This document shows positions 51,212-59,437 of a stretch of 64,000 nt of DNA, in pieces. Position 1 is the stretch's first letter, and every line of letters starts with the position of its first letter. The notes under the pieces were generated by a model. It was not told where the DNA came from and did no database searches. It saw only the letters and a list, made by a program, of their open reading frames with translations. A program made the translations under genes and the position numbers. The DNA is from Actinospica robiniae DSM 44927. Its GTDB lineage: Bacteria > Actinomycetota > Actinomycetes > Streptomycetales > Catenulisporaceae. The DNA lies in assembly GCF_000504285.1 (NCBI RefSeq), contig NZ_KI632511.1:1175372-1239371 (forward strand), read 5' to 3'.

Positions 51212-52587
51212 CCGACCGTCCAATACTCGCTCACGCTGCTGTTGCAGGTGTAGACGTCGGCGGTCGCGTAGTTCGTGGTCGCGGCACCGGTGACGCTCAG
51301 GCACAGGCCGGTCGCGCCGTTGACGACGGTCCCGTCGGACTTCACCGACCACTGCTCGTACCCGTCGCCGTCACAGCTGTTGATGTCGGCGGTGGACTTC
51401 ACCGCGGAGGAGTTGCCGCTGATGCTCAGGCAGAGCCCTGAGTTGTTGCCGGTGATGGTCCCGTTGCTGTTGACCTTCCAGTTCTCACTCGCGCTGCCGT
51501 TGCAGGTGTAGAGGTCGGCGGTCGCGCCGGCCGAGGTGGACGCGCCGGTGACGCTCAGGCAGAGACCTGAGTTGTTTCCCACGATGGTCGAGTTGGTGCC
51601 GCCTCCGCCGGAGCTCGTGCCGGTGATCTTGTTGAAGATCGACGAGTACTGGTACCCGGTGCCCTTGTCGTATTCGTCGACCTCCCAGAAGGCGAGCTCG
51701 CCGACACCCTTGCCCGCGGCGAAGCTCTCCAGCGAGCTCGCGTTGGAGGTGGTGAAGTTCTCGTTGTCGTCGTTCTTGCCCGCGATCGGGGTCAGGCCCA
51801 TCATGTTGTACGCGGCCGTGGTGGAGATGCCGTAGAGGCTCGCGAGCTGGCTCGCGGTGCCCACGGCCGCCGACTCGGCGTCGTTCAGGGCGTTCTGCCC
51901 GTCGCCGAAGTCCATCGTCATGATGTTGACGACGGAGACCTTCACGCCCTTGGACTTGGCGTCCTGCAGCAGCGCGTACTCCGAGCCGGTGCCGGTGGGC
52001 AGGCCGTCGGGGTCGACCGCGAGGGTGAAGTCCACCTGAACCGCCGGGTCCTCGGCCTGCAACGCGGCCAGCGCCTGGTCGCGACGGGCCGTCGAGGCGG
52101 TGTCGGAGAGCACGCCGCCTTCGATGTCGAAGTCGAGCCGGGTGGCGCCGGTGGTGTTGACCACGTTGAGATAAGCGGCCGTCAGCGACGAGACGCTGGT
52201 GCAGGTCTGCGCCAACTCACCGCCCTCGGCGCCGCCGAACGAGACGATGACGTTGCCGCCGGCCGCCTGCAGCGAACTGATCTGCGAGTTGAACTGTCCG
52301 ACGCCGTAGCCGCCGTCCTCCCACTCCGGCGTGCAGCCGGATTTCGGGGTGAGGAACGCGAGCGTGTAGTACTTCAGGCCGGTGGCGGCCATGTCGGCGG
52401 CCATGTCGCCGGAGTCCGAGGTGGAGATCTGGAGGTAGGGCGCGGCGTAGTGCGCCGGAAGCGCGCTGGCGGCCTCGGCCGGCCCGGCGGCGAGCAGCGG
52501 GACCGCGCCGCCGACGGCGACGACGGTGCCGGCGGTCAGCAGCGGCAGGCTCCGCCGCAGCCGCGTTCCGATTCTACGTATGAACAT
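51208..52587 (-). CDS. Secreted GH18 chitinase with C-terminal ricin-type module
   Basis: 459 residues. A signal peptide (residues 1-42) is followed by a GH18 barrel (about 45-325) carrying the catalytic DxDxE in TRLDFDIEGG (Asp152, Asp154, Glu156), preceded by VIVSFGGAEGGE. A Gly/Ser linker leads to a three-repeat ricin B module (about 335-459; NNSGLCLSVTGASTSAGATADLYTCNGS). The single-domain bacterial chitinase type suits a secreted chitin-degrading role. It is first in a two-gene operon; the downstream gene starts within its stop and has almost the same ricin module. Confidence 0.93.
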   Translation of the reverse strand: MFIRRIGTRLRRSLPLLTAGTVVAVGGAVPLLAAGPAEAASALPAHYAAPYLQISTSDSGDMAADMAATGLKYYTLAFLTPKSGCTPEWEDGGYGVGQFNSQISSLQAAGGNVIVSFGGAEGGELAQTCTSVSSLTAAYLNVVNTTGATRLDFDIEGGVLSDTASTARRDQALAALQAEDPAVQVDFTLAVDPDGLPTGTGSEYALLQDAKSKGVKVSVVNIMTMDFGDGQNALNDAESAAVGTASQLASLYGISTTAAYNMMGLTPIAGKNDDNENFTTSNASSLESFAAGKGVGELAFWEVDEYDKGTGYQYSSIFNKITGTSSGGGGTNSTIVGNNSGLCLSVTGASTSAGATADLYTCNGSASENWKVNSNGTITGNNSGLCLSISGNSSAVKSTADINSCDGDGYEQWSVKSDGTVVNGATGLCLSVTGAATTNYATADVYTCNSSVSEYWTVG

Positions 52588-53126
52588 GGGTATGATCGAC
52601 CCTTTCGATGAAAGGCGGCCGGCGGGCGGGTACGCGCCGGTCGGGGGGCTGCACGCGCGCCGTCCGTGAACGGAACGGTGGCGGCCGTGCCAGCGATTGC
52701 AGCAGCGCGGCGCGGGGCGGTCAACGGGCCGGAGTAAGAAAGGTTTACACCACTGCGGATTGTTATCGTTCGGAGATGTAACAGAGCCTTGTTTCAGTGG
52801 TCTTCGAACCCTGCCGCGCGGACCCGTTGACGCCGCCGTTTCCGCCCTCTATCGTGACGTTGTTCAGCACCGTGGCCAGAGTTCATATATATAAACCCTG
52901 ATCATGCTCCCACCGAGCGGAATCCACGACATGATCCGAACCCCCGCGCAACCCCCGGAAGCTTTCATCCCGCCCCGCCCGCGCCCACACCCCGGCGCTG
53001 CGGCTTCGAGTCCTTAGATCACCCGCTGTCCCGTGCTCCTTGCGCATCGTCACCTCGACGGGAAGGGTTGGCCCGGATGCACCTGACCGACCCGGACCCC
53101 GATCATCGAGAGTGAAAGGACAACCC
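52588..53126. other. 539-bp divergent intergenic region
   Basis: This lies between the chitinase operon (minus) and a secreted protein gene (plus). It contains CCTTTC-GAT-GAAAGG (52601-52615), a perfect 6-3-6 dyad overlapping the chitinase leader, and an A/T-rich run ATATATATAA near 52885. No DasR-like site was recognised, and no coding sequence. Confidence 0.55.
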
Positions 53127-54200
53127 TTGCGTCGACCAGTGCGTTCCGCCCGCCGTCTGGCGGGTTTCGTCGCGCTCACGCTCGCGCTCGGCCTGTCCCC
53201 GCAGGCCTCGCACGCGGACTCCGGCGACACCGCCGCCGTAAGCGGCTCAGCCGCTCAGCACACGGATAACGGCTTCTCCCCCACCGGGCCGTGGAACACA
53301 CCGCTGCCGGCGGACGTGCCGCTGGCGCCGAACTCGCAGGCGATCGTGAACAACCTCGTGCAGGACGCACGCGGCAGTTACGGACTCTGGGCGGTGAACA
53401 CCGACACCTACTCCGCGCCGATCTACTACGTCGACGCCGACACGCCGACGACCACATGGACCTACTCCGACTGCCAGAACCTGCCGCAGCTCGCACCGGT
53501 GATCGCCGACTCGCTCACCGACGTGCCCACCCCGGCCGGGATGGTGGTCTCGCAGGGCACGGACGAGTCCGTGGCCATCTACCAGCCGTCCACCGACACC
53601 TACTGGGACTTCTGGCGGGCCCAGCAGGACGCGGACGGGAACTGGTCCGCCTGCTGGGGCGGCAAGATCGAGCACTACTCCGCCAACCCCGGAATCTTCG
53701 ACAACCCCCTGGGCGCGAGCGCCTCCGGGCTGCCCTTCGGCGCGTACCTGATCCGACCGGACGAGCTGGCGCGCGGCCACATCGACCACGCGATCAACCT
53801 CGAGACCGTGCACACCCAGGCCGGCTGCTTCTCCTGGCCGGCCACCCGCGACGACGGCAACACCGCCGGCGCGGACTACCCGTGCGAAGGCCAGCGCTTC
53901 CGGCTCGACCCGGCCTTCAACGTCAATACCCTGCTGAACCCGGCGGCGCGCACCATCGCCCGCGCCATGCAGCAGTACGGACTGATCCTGACCGACACCG
54001 CCGGCGCGCTGGTCACCCAGGCCGAGGACCCGCGGCCGCTGGAGGCGGCGAACGGCGGAGCCGATCCGTACGACAAGCTGTTCGATCCGACCGGGCTCGG
54101 GCTCATCCCGGAGAGCGTCTCGCGCTACCTCGTCCTGATCGGCATCCCGATCAGCCGGCTGCAGGCCCTGCCGCTGAACTACGGCGAGCCGACCGGCTAG
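53127..54200 (+). CDS. Secreted actinobacterial protein, unknown function
   Basis: 357 residues from TTG 53127, with AAAGGA six bases upstream; an in-frame GTG at 53112 is possible. A signal peptide (RSARRLAGFVALTLALGLSPQASHA) is followed by a globular domain with four Cys and conserved-looking blocks (WNTPLPADVPL, LPFGAYLIRPDELARGHIDHAINLE, FRLDPAFNVNTL). Related secreted proteins are common in actinomycetes, with no known role. Its neighbours, the PAP2 and acyltransferase genes, follow on the same strand. Confidence 0.82.
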   Translation: MRRPVRSARRLAGFVALTLALGLSPQASHADSGDTAAVSGSAAQHTDNGFSPTGPWNTPLPADVPLAPNSQAIVNNLVQDARGSYGLWAVNTDTYSAPIYYVDADTPTTTWTYSDCQNLPQLAPVIADSLTDVPTPAGMVVSQGTDESVAIYQPSTDTYWDFWRAQQDADGNWSACWGGKIEHYSANPGIFDNPLGASASGLPFGAYLIRPDELARGHIDHAINLETVHTQAGCFSWPATRDDGNTAGADYPCEGQRFRLDPAFNVNTLLNPAARTIARAMQQYGLILTDTAGALVTQAEDPRPLEAANGGADPYDKLFDPTGLGLIPESVSRYLVLIGIPISRLQALPLNYGEPTG

Positions 54201-54289
54201 GTGTACTGCCTAGGGCCGTCCTGGCCCGCGGCGCGCCAGAATATCCGCATAGCTCACTTTCCGGGCGATCTGACCTACGATGTTCGGCC

Positions 54290-55168
54290 GTGCCCAACAT
54301 CATGTGGACGTGGCAGCAGGCGACGGTGATCTCCGCGGTCCTGGCTGCCGGGTGGGTCCTGCTGACCCGCCGCGGGCTGTGGCTCCGAGCGCAGCCCACC
54401 ATCCACGAGCTCGCCCTGATCATCGGACTGTACGCACTCTGGCAGCTGGCCGGGGCGCTCGCCTCCGGCAGCGCCCCGGACGCGATCGTGCGCGGGCGGT
54501 GGATCTGGGACGCCGAGCGCACCTTATATCTGCCGAGCGAAGTGTGGCTGCAGAGCCTGATCCTGCCGCACCCGCTGCTGGCGGAAGCCGCCAACCTCTA
54601 CTACTACGCCGCTCACTTCACGGTCCTGATCCTCTTCCTGATCTGGCTGTTCATCAGGCACCGGGACGCCTACCCGCGCTGGCGCACCACGTTGGGCATC
54701 GTCACCACCGCGTGCTTCCTCATCCAGTTCCTGCCGGTCGCGCCGCCGCGGCTGGTCCCGGGCATCCGCGTGGTCGACACCGCCGCGCTCTACCACCAGT
54801 CGGTCTACGCCACGAGCGTCGGGTCTGCCGACGAACTGTCCGCGATGCCCTCGGTGCACGTGGCGTGGGCGCTCTTCGTCGCGGTGTGCGCATTGCGGGT
54901 GACCACCTCGCGTTGGCGCTACCTCGGCATCGTGCACGCCGTGCTGACGACCTGGGTGGTGGTCGTGACGGGCAATCACTACTGGGGCGACGCCATCGTC
55001 GCGGCCGCGCTGTTCGTGCTGACCCTGGCCGCGCAGCGCTGCACGCGGGCGCTGTGGCCCCGCGTGTCGCCGGGGCTGCGCACGCGGGTGGAGGCGTGGA
55101 GCAGCACCAGCCGCTGGGGCGTGCGCACGACCCGCGAGGGCGGCGGCGGTGACGGCGGACACGTGTGA
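54290..55168 (+). CDS. PAP2-family membrane phosphatase
   Basis: 292 residues from GTG 54290 (or ATG 54302). A TACGAT -10-like box lies ten bases upstream, with no Shine-Dalgarno, suggesting leaderless translation. Six membrane spans carry the PAP2 signature in order: PVAPPRLVPG, SAMPSVHVAWAL and TGNHYWGDAIVA, with the catalytic His residues in the second and third. These enzymes hydrolyse lipid phosphates such as phosphatidate or undecaprenyl pyrophosphate, or act as inositol-phosphate transferases. The C-terminal tail is Gly-rich. Confidence 0.92.
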   Translation: MPNIMWTWQQATVISAVLAAGWVLLTRRGLWLRAQPTIHELALIIGLYALWQLAGALASGSAPDAIVRGRWIWDAERTLYLPSEVWLQSLILPHPLLAEAANLYYYAAHFTVLILFLIWLFIRHRDAYPRWRTTLGIVTTACFLIQFLPVAPPRLVPGIRVVDTAALYHQSVYATSVGSADELSAMPSVHVAWALFVAVCALRVTTSRWRYLGIVHAVLTTWVVVVTGNHYWGDAIVAAALFVLTLAAQRCTRALWPRVSPGLRTRVEAWSSTSRWGVRTTREGGGGDGGHV

Positions 55169-55210
55169 TCATCTCGTTTTTCCGTCATCCGCGCCGGGAA
55201 GGCTCTCACC

Positions 55211-56215
55211 GTGATCGAGCGTATGGGAGACGTCGAGGTCCTTTCTCACTCCGGCACCGACCTACTGACCGACCCGTCCTGGGACGCCTTCGCGGTGGCC
55301 GAGGGGACGGTCTTCCACACCCGGCGCTTCCTGCTCTCCTGGTGGAGCGACCGGCTGGCCAAGAACCCCGCGTCCCGGCTCATCGGGGTGAGGCTGCACG
55401 ACGGCGAGCACCTCGTCGGCGTGTGCGCGTTCGAACTACACGACGGCACACTCGCGTTCGCGGGCGGCCGCGACGTGGTCGACTACATGGGTCCGATCGC
55501 CGAAGCCGGACGGGAGAAGGAGGTCGCCGCCGCGCTGGCGCGTTGGATCTTCGAGACCCCGGGCTGGAGCCGGATCGAGCTCGCCGGCCTCGTGCAGGAC
55601 GACCCGGTCGCCCGGGCCCTGGCCGACGAGATCTGCCGCCTCGCTCCGGAAGCCGTCATCGCCCCCTACGATCAGGCACCCCGGATCGAGAAGGCCCCCG
55701 AGGGCTACCTGCCGATGCTCAACTCCAAGCGCCGCGCCGACATCCTGCGCAAGCGCAGAAGCCTGAGTGAGGCGGCTGGTGCCCTCGAGCTCGTCGACTC
55801 CACCAGCGCCAACATCGACGCGGCGGCCCGGCTCCTGCTGGAGTGGAAGGCGGCCGCAGACCCGGAGATGGCCTCGTTCGTGGCCGAATACGGCGGCTTC
55901 GTCCGCGGCATGCTGGCCGAACTCGCCGCAGCAGAGGCCGGCTACGTCGTCGAGCTGCACGCCGACGGCCGCCCGATCGCGTCGGTCATCCTGCTACGCC
56001 ACCGCGACACCGCGGCCATATATAACATGGCCTACGACATGTCCCTCGCGGCCCCGGGCACGGGACTGGCCCCTGGCGTGGTGCTGATCTCCCTGCTGAT
56101 CGAACGCAGCCTGGAGCAGGGGCTGAGGTTCGACTTCCTCAAGGGCGCGCAGGACTACAAGCTGCGTCTCGGCGGCGTGCCGGTCGACCTCGTCGCCATC
56201 ACCGTCGAACGCTGA
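55211..56215 (+). CDS. GNAT acyltransferase, CelD/BioF2-like
   Basis: 334 residues from GTG 55211, 42 bp after the PAP2 gene. Two GNAT halves are recognisable: FHTRRFLLSWWSDRLAK in the N-half and the FemAB/CelD-like C-half (KRRADILRKRRSLSEAAG, AARLLLEWKAA, GRPIASVILLRHRDTAAIYNMAYDMSLAAPGTGLAPGVVLISLLIERSLEQGLRFDFLKGAQDYKLRLG). This family adds acyl groups or amino acids to wall or polysaccharide precursors. Proximity to the PAP2 phosphatase suggests an envelope role, but that is inference. Confidence 0.87.
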   Translation: MIERMGDVEVLSHSGTDLLTDPSWDAFAVAEGTVFHTRRFLLSWWSDRLAKNPASRLIGVRLHDGEHLVGVCAFELHDGTLAFAGGRDVVDYMGPIAEAGREKEVAAALARWIFETPGWSRIELAGLVQDDPVARALADEICRLAPEAVIAPYDQAPRIEKAPEGYLPMLNSKRRADILRKRRSLSEAAGALELVDSTSANIDAAARLLLEWKAAADPEMASFVAEYGGFVRGMLAELAAAEAGYVVELHADGRPIASVILLRHRDTAAIYNMAYDMSLAAPGTGLAPGVVLISLLIERSLEQGLRFDFLKGAQDYKLRLGGVPVDLVAITVER

Positions 56216-56235
56216 GCCAGGAGTGGAGCAGGCGG

Positions 56236-56535
56236 ATGCGGTTCGGCTACATCGGTTCGATGAAGGTCAAGCCCGGGCACCGCGCCGAGGTGGCCGCGGC
56301 CCTCGTCGACGGGTCCGAAGGGCTGCGCGCGGCCGGCTGCGACCTGTACGTGGTCACCGAGTCGGCCACCGACGAGGACACCATCTGGGTCACCGAGGTG
56401 TGGAAGAGCAAGGAACACCACGACGCCTCGCTCCAGCTGCCCGAGGTCGCCGCCGCGATCAGCAAGATGATGCCGCTGTTGACGGGTGAGTTCACCCAGC
56501 AGCAGACCCGCGTGCTCGGCGGCCTCGGCCTCTGA
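56236..56535 (+). CDS. ABM-type monooxygenase-like dimeric protein
   Basis: 99 residues. It has the ferredoxin-like ABM fold signature: an N-terminal strand (FGYIGSMKVKPGHRAEVAAALV) and a middle DLYVVTESATDEDTIWVTEVWKSKEHHDASLQ. ABM proteins act as small cofactor-free oxygenases or as binding domains. It is 20 bp after the acyltransferase, probably in the same transcript. No redox partner is visible. Confidence 0.85.
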   Translation: MRFGYIGSMKVKPGHRAEVAAALVDGSEGLRAAGCDLYVVTESATDEDTIWVTEVWKSKEHHDASLQLPEVAAAISKMMPLLTGEFTQQQTRVLGGLGL

Positions 56536-56545
56536 TCCGGCGGCG

Positions 56546-56577
56546 CTCAGCTCTCGTCGAACTCAGCTCTCGTGGAA
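56546..56577. repeat. 16-bp tandem duplication
   Basis: CTCAGCTCTCGT-C-GAA is followed at once by CTCAGCTCTCGT-G-GAA between two converging genes. It is short and probably a slippage product. Confidence 0.5.
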
Positions 56578-56591
56578 CACAGAGACACGGC

Positions 56592-57317
56592 CTAGTTCGG
56601 GTGCCGTGCCGCCGGCACCGCGCCGGCGGGGACCGGCCCGGCCAGCCCCGGCTGCGGGTTCGCGCTCTTGAGCGCATCGAACGCGGTGCGGATGGTCCCG
56701 ATCATGGTGTGGACCTCTCCGCGCGCCTTCTCCAGCGCGCCCTCCACCTGCACCCCGAACGCCATCCCGAAGGCCTTGAGGAAGTCGAGCTGCCCCTCGA
56801 GCGCGGTCAGCGAGGAGGAGAGCTCCTCGCTGCGCCGCTGGAACGCGCCCTCGGCCGCGAGCAGGCCCTGCCGGTGACCCTCGTTCACCGTGGCCTGATA
56901 CTGGTTGCGCGCGTACTCGGTGACGTTGCGCACGTACTCCTCGGCCGCCCGGATCTGCTCCTCGGCCTGCTGCTGGGCCATCGAGATCGCGTTCACCGCG
57001 GCCGCGGTCACCTGCCGCTCCGGCATCGCCGGGGCGGCCGCCGGGACCGCGCCCGGCTGCGCGTCCGGGGAGCCGGCCGCGGCCAGGTAGGTCTGGCGCA
57101 GCTGCGCGGTCAGATCGTCGTTGCGGGCGCGCAGTTCGAACTCGACGTCGGTCGCCGTCTGCAGCTCCGCCAGCACCCGCCGCTTGAACCGCTGCACGCC
57201 CTCCTCGTCGTAGCCGCGGCGGGTCATGCTCGCGCGCGGGAACTCCCACGACTCGACCTGATCCGCCGTCAGTCGCGCGGGTCGCCTTGCCGAGCTCTCG
57301 TACTCGCTGAAGCTCAC
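56592..57317 (-). CDS. DivIVA-like coiled-coil protein
   Basis: 241 residues from GTG 57317, with GAGGAGAG upstream and a GTGA overlap with the previous stop. The segment VESWEFPRASMTRRGYDEEGVQRFKRRVLAEL resembles the DivIVA N-terminal lipid-binding domain (RGYDxEEVDxFL). A long coiled coil follows (QTATDVEFELRARNDDLTAQL, then SMAQQQAEEQIRAAEEYVRNVTEYARNQYQATV). The tail is Ala/Pro-rich. DivIVA proteins mark curved membranes and poles. It is last in an operon with two globin genes, an unusual partnership. Confidence 0.85.
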   Translation of the reverse strand: MSFSEYESSARRPARLTADQVESWEFPRASMTRRGYDEEGVQRFKRRVLAELQTATDVEFELRARNDDLTAQLRQTYLAAAGSPDAQPGAVPAAAPAMPERQVTAAAVNAISMAQQQAEEQIRAAEEYVRNVTEYARNQYQATVNEGHRQGLLAAEGAFQRRSEELSSSLTALEGQLDFLKAFGMAFGVQVEGALEKARGEVHTMIGTIRTAFDALKSANPQPGLAGPVPAGAVPAARHPN

Positions 57318-58432
57318 GGCTGACTCTCCTCCAGATGGATGGCCCCCGGGATCACTCCCGCCTCCTTCAACCGCCCCACGGTGTGCTGGCACATCGGGCT
57401 CGATCCCACGATGAACACCTCGTGCCCCGGCCAGGCCCCGGCCCCCGCCGCGACGTCGCCGACCAGGCCCCGTGCGCCTTCCCAGGACATCTCATCGGAG
57501 ACCACCGGCACCACGGTCAACCACGGGTTGCGCTCCGCCAGCGCCTGCAGGCGCGGCAGGTCGTACAGGTCCGACGCGATCCGCGCGCCGTAGAACAGCG
57601 CCACCGAGCGGCCGTGGCCGGGCGTGGCGGCGAGCTCCTCGACCAGCGCGCGCAACGGCGCGATGCCGGTGTTCGCGCCGATCAGCAGCAGGTGCGAGTC
57701 CGGCGCGGTGGACCGCAGCGTCAGCGCGTGGCCGACCGGCGGTCCGAGCCGCACCCGGTCGCCCACCCCCATGACGCTCACCAGCTGCCAGGAGACGGTG
57801 CCGACCAGCTTGATGTGCAGCTCGATCGTGTTGTCCGAACGGGGCGGGTGCGCCGGGGTGTAGAACCGCCAGCGGGCCGGGGCCATCGCGGTCTCGAGCG
57901 TCATCGACTGCCCGGCCAGATACGGGAAGGGGTCCCGGGTGGCGATGGTCACCCGGGCGATGTCGCGCCGGCCGCCCAGGATCTCGTGGGCCACGATCTC
58001 GGCGTCCCACCAGGGCGGGGTGGACTTCTCCGCCTCGGCCGCCGCGTCGATCATCACCTGGGAGACGATGCCGTACGCCTCGGTCCAGTTCGCCGCCACC
58101 GACGGGGTCCAGTCCGCGCCGAGGAAGTGCTCGAGCGTGGCCAGCAGACTGGCGCCGACGGCCGGGTAGTGCGCCGGCGCCACGTCGAACTTACGGTGGT
58201 CACGGCCGAGGCCCTGCAGGAACGGGATGGCCGCGCCGAGGTCGTCGACGTTGGCCACCACCGCCCCGAGCGCGCCGACCAGCCGGTCGCGTTGGGCCGC
58301 CATGGACGGCGGGAACATCGGCCGCACCTCCGGGTGGCTCAGGAACAGGTGGCTGTAGAAGTACAGCGGGACCTGTTGCCCGTACTGGGTCACCTTCGCC
58401 CAGGAGTTGCGCAGTATGTCCGGTTCGATCAC
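57314..58432 (-). CDS. Flavohaemoglobin-like globin-reductase
   Basis: 372 residues. The globin domain (1-140) has B10 Tyr in PLYFYSHLF, and the proximal His79 in LGRDHRKFDVAPAHYPAVGASL. The reductase half has an FAD region (RWRFYTPAHPP, LVGTVSWQLVSVMGVGDRVRLGPPVG) and the NAD(P) motif LLIGANTGIAPLRALVEEL, ending with FIVGSSPMCQHTVGRLKEAGV. The FAD-binding RxYS motif is replaced by RFYT. Such proteins are NO dioxygenases or oxygen sensors. It overlaps the DivIVA-like gene by four bases and follows the truncated haemoglobin gene by 37 bp. Confidence 0.92.
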   Translation of the reverse strand: MIEPDILRNSWAKVTQYGQQVPLYFYSHLFLSHPEVRPMFPPSMAAQRDRLVGALGAVVANVDDLGAAIPFLQGLGRDHRKFDVAPAHYPAVGASLLATLEHFLGADWTPSVAANWTEAYGIVSQVMIDAAAEAEKSTPPWWDAEIVAHEILGGRRDIARVTIATRDPFPYLAGQSMTLETAMAPARWRFYTPAHPPRSDNTIELHIKLVGTVSWQLVSVMGVGDRVRLGPPVGHALTLRSTAPDSHLLLIGANTGIAPLRALVEELAATPGHGRSVALFYGARIASDLYDLPRLQALAERNPWLTVVPVVSDEMSWEGARGLVGDVAAGAGAWPGHEVFIVGSSPMCQHTVGRLKEAGVIPGAIHLEESQP

Positions 58433-58469
58433 GAGCTACTCGCTTTTTCTGCGGCTGGTCGGCGGACGC

Positions 58470-58859
58470 TCAGGCGGCCGGGGAGATCACGTAGGGCGCG
58501 ACCGCCTCGAGGGCCGCGACGATGGTGGAGACGATGTCCGCCTCGACGTCGAAGGCGTCGAGCGCGCCGAGCAGCACCTCGCCGGTGCGCTTGTAGTCCT
58601 CGGGGGAGACACCCAGGTTCGCGTGCGCGCCGGTGAGGTAGGCGGCCAGGTCGAGCTCCTTGGCGCCGGGACCGCCGAGCACCACCTTGAGCACCTCGGC
58701 CAGGTGCGGCTTGATGTTGTCCACGGACCGGTCGGCGAAGTACGCGGCCAGCTGCGGCTCGGCCAGCATGTCGACATAGAAGCGGTCGAGCACGGCCCGA
58801 ACCGCCGGCGCGCCGCCGACCCGCTCCCACTGCGAGGGAACGGTTGCCACGTCTGCCAT
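58470..58859 (-). CDS. glbN: Truncated haemoglobin, group I (trHbN type)
   Basis: 129 residues from ATG 58859, with GAAGGAAG upstream. A short 2-on-2 globin: SQWERVGGAPAVRAVLDRFYVDMLAEPQLAAYF with B10 Tyr28, the E-helix DNIKPHLAEVLKVVLGGP, and the proximal His79 in TGAHANLGV. Group I proteins oxidise nitric oxide to nitrate. It starts a three-gene operon with a flavohaemoglobin-like reductase, giving a plausible NO-detoxification pair. Confidence 0.94.
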   Translation of the reverse strand: MADVATVPSQWERVGGAPAVRAVLDRFYVDMLAEPQLAAYFADRSVDNIKPHLAEVLKVVLGGPGAKELDLAAYLTGAHANLGVSPEDYKRTGEVLLGALDAFDVEADIVSTIVAALEAVAPYVISPAA

Positions 58860-59437
58860 GGGTTTCTTCCTTCCATGAATCCACCACAGGAACCGGATTT
58901 GTGAGTAAACAGCCTGACGGCAAGCCCGGGCCCTGAAAACGCATGGAGCATAGCAGCGGAGCATACGATGAGATGGCCTTATTCGTGCCCTCATAGGGGA
59001 CATTTCCGACCGCTCCGCAGCGGAGTCCGAGATCTCAGATGGCGGAATATCCCCGCCGCCGCCAGCGGCCCGACGTCGTTCAATTCGGGGTCGTATGTGG
59101 TCAGGCCAGGTGCCTTGGGGCCGGTTCGGGGGCCGCTATATATGGTATCTGCTCTACCTATTTCGCGGACCGGCCCATCGGCGCCGGAGAACTCCCGGTG
59201 GACCAGGGGATTCAGCGGCGCGCCCGCGGAAATCCCATGTTCCCCACGGTTCACCGAGCGTGATGGTTCACCAAGAATCGGCAAAGAAGGCAAAAATCTC
59301 AGCCGCTTGGGTAAGGTCTCGGTCTGGATCAGCCTTCGAACGCAAAATCTCCCGCGCCGAGGTATCAAACGGCGAAGCCGGTGACGGGAACACGTTTTCC
59401 CATGTTCCCGCCACCGGCCCGGTGTGCGCGCCCGCTG
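58860..59437. other. 578-bp intergenic region
   Basis: This lies between the haemoglobin operon start (minus) and the nrdB end (minus). It contains GGAGCATA repeats near 58945-58968, an A/T-rich TATATATGG near 59139 and the nrd terminator (59377-59418). Overlapping ORFs on both strands lack coding character. Confidence 0.55.
59377..59418 (-). terminator. Terminator after nrdB
   Basis: GCCGGTGACGGGAACA (59377-59392) pairs with TGTTCCCGCCACCGGC (59403-59418) at 15 of 16 positions around a ten-base loop, 20 bases beyond the nrdB stop on the minus strand. Confidence 0.75.

Noticed and set aside
52588-53126. DasR-type site for chitinase control
   Set aside because: No sequence close to the DasR consensus (ACTGGTCTAGACCACT) was found in the chitinase promoter region.
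58991-59368. Minus-strand ORF of 125 codons between nrdB and the haemoglobin gene
   Set aside because: Poor third-position bias and no ribosome site; overlapping frames on the other strand look equally random.
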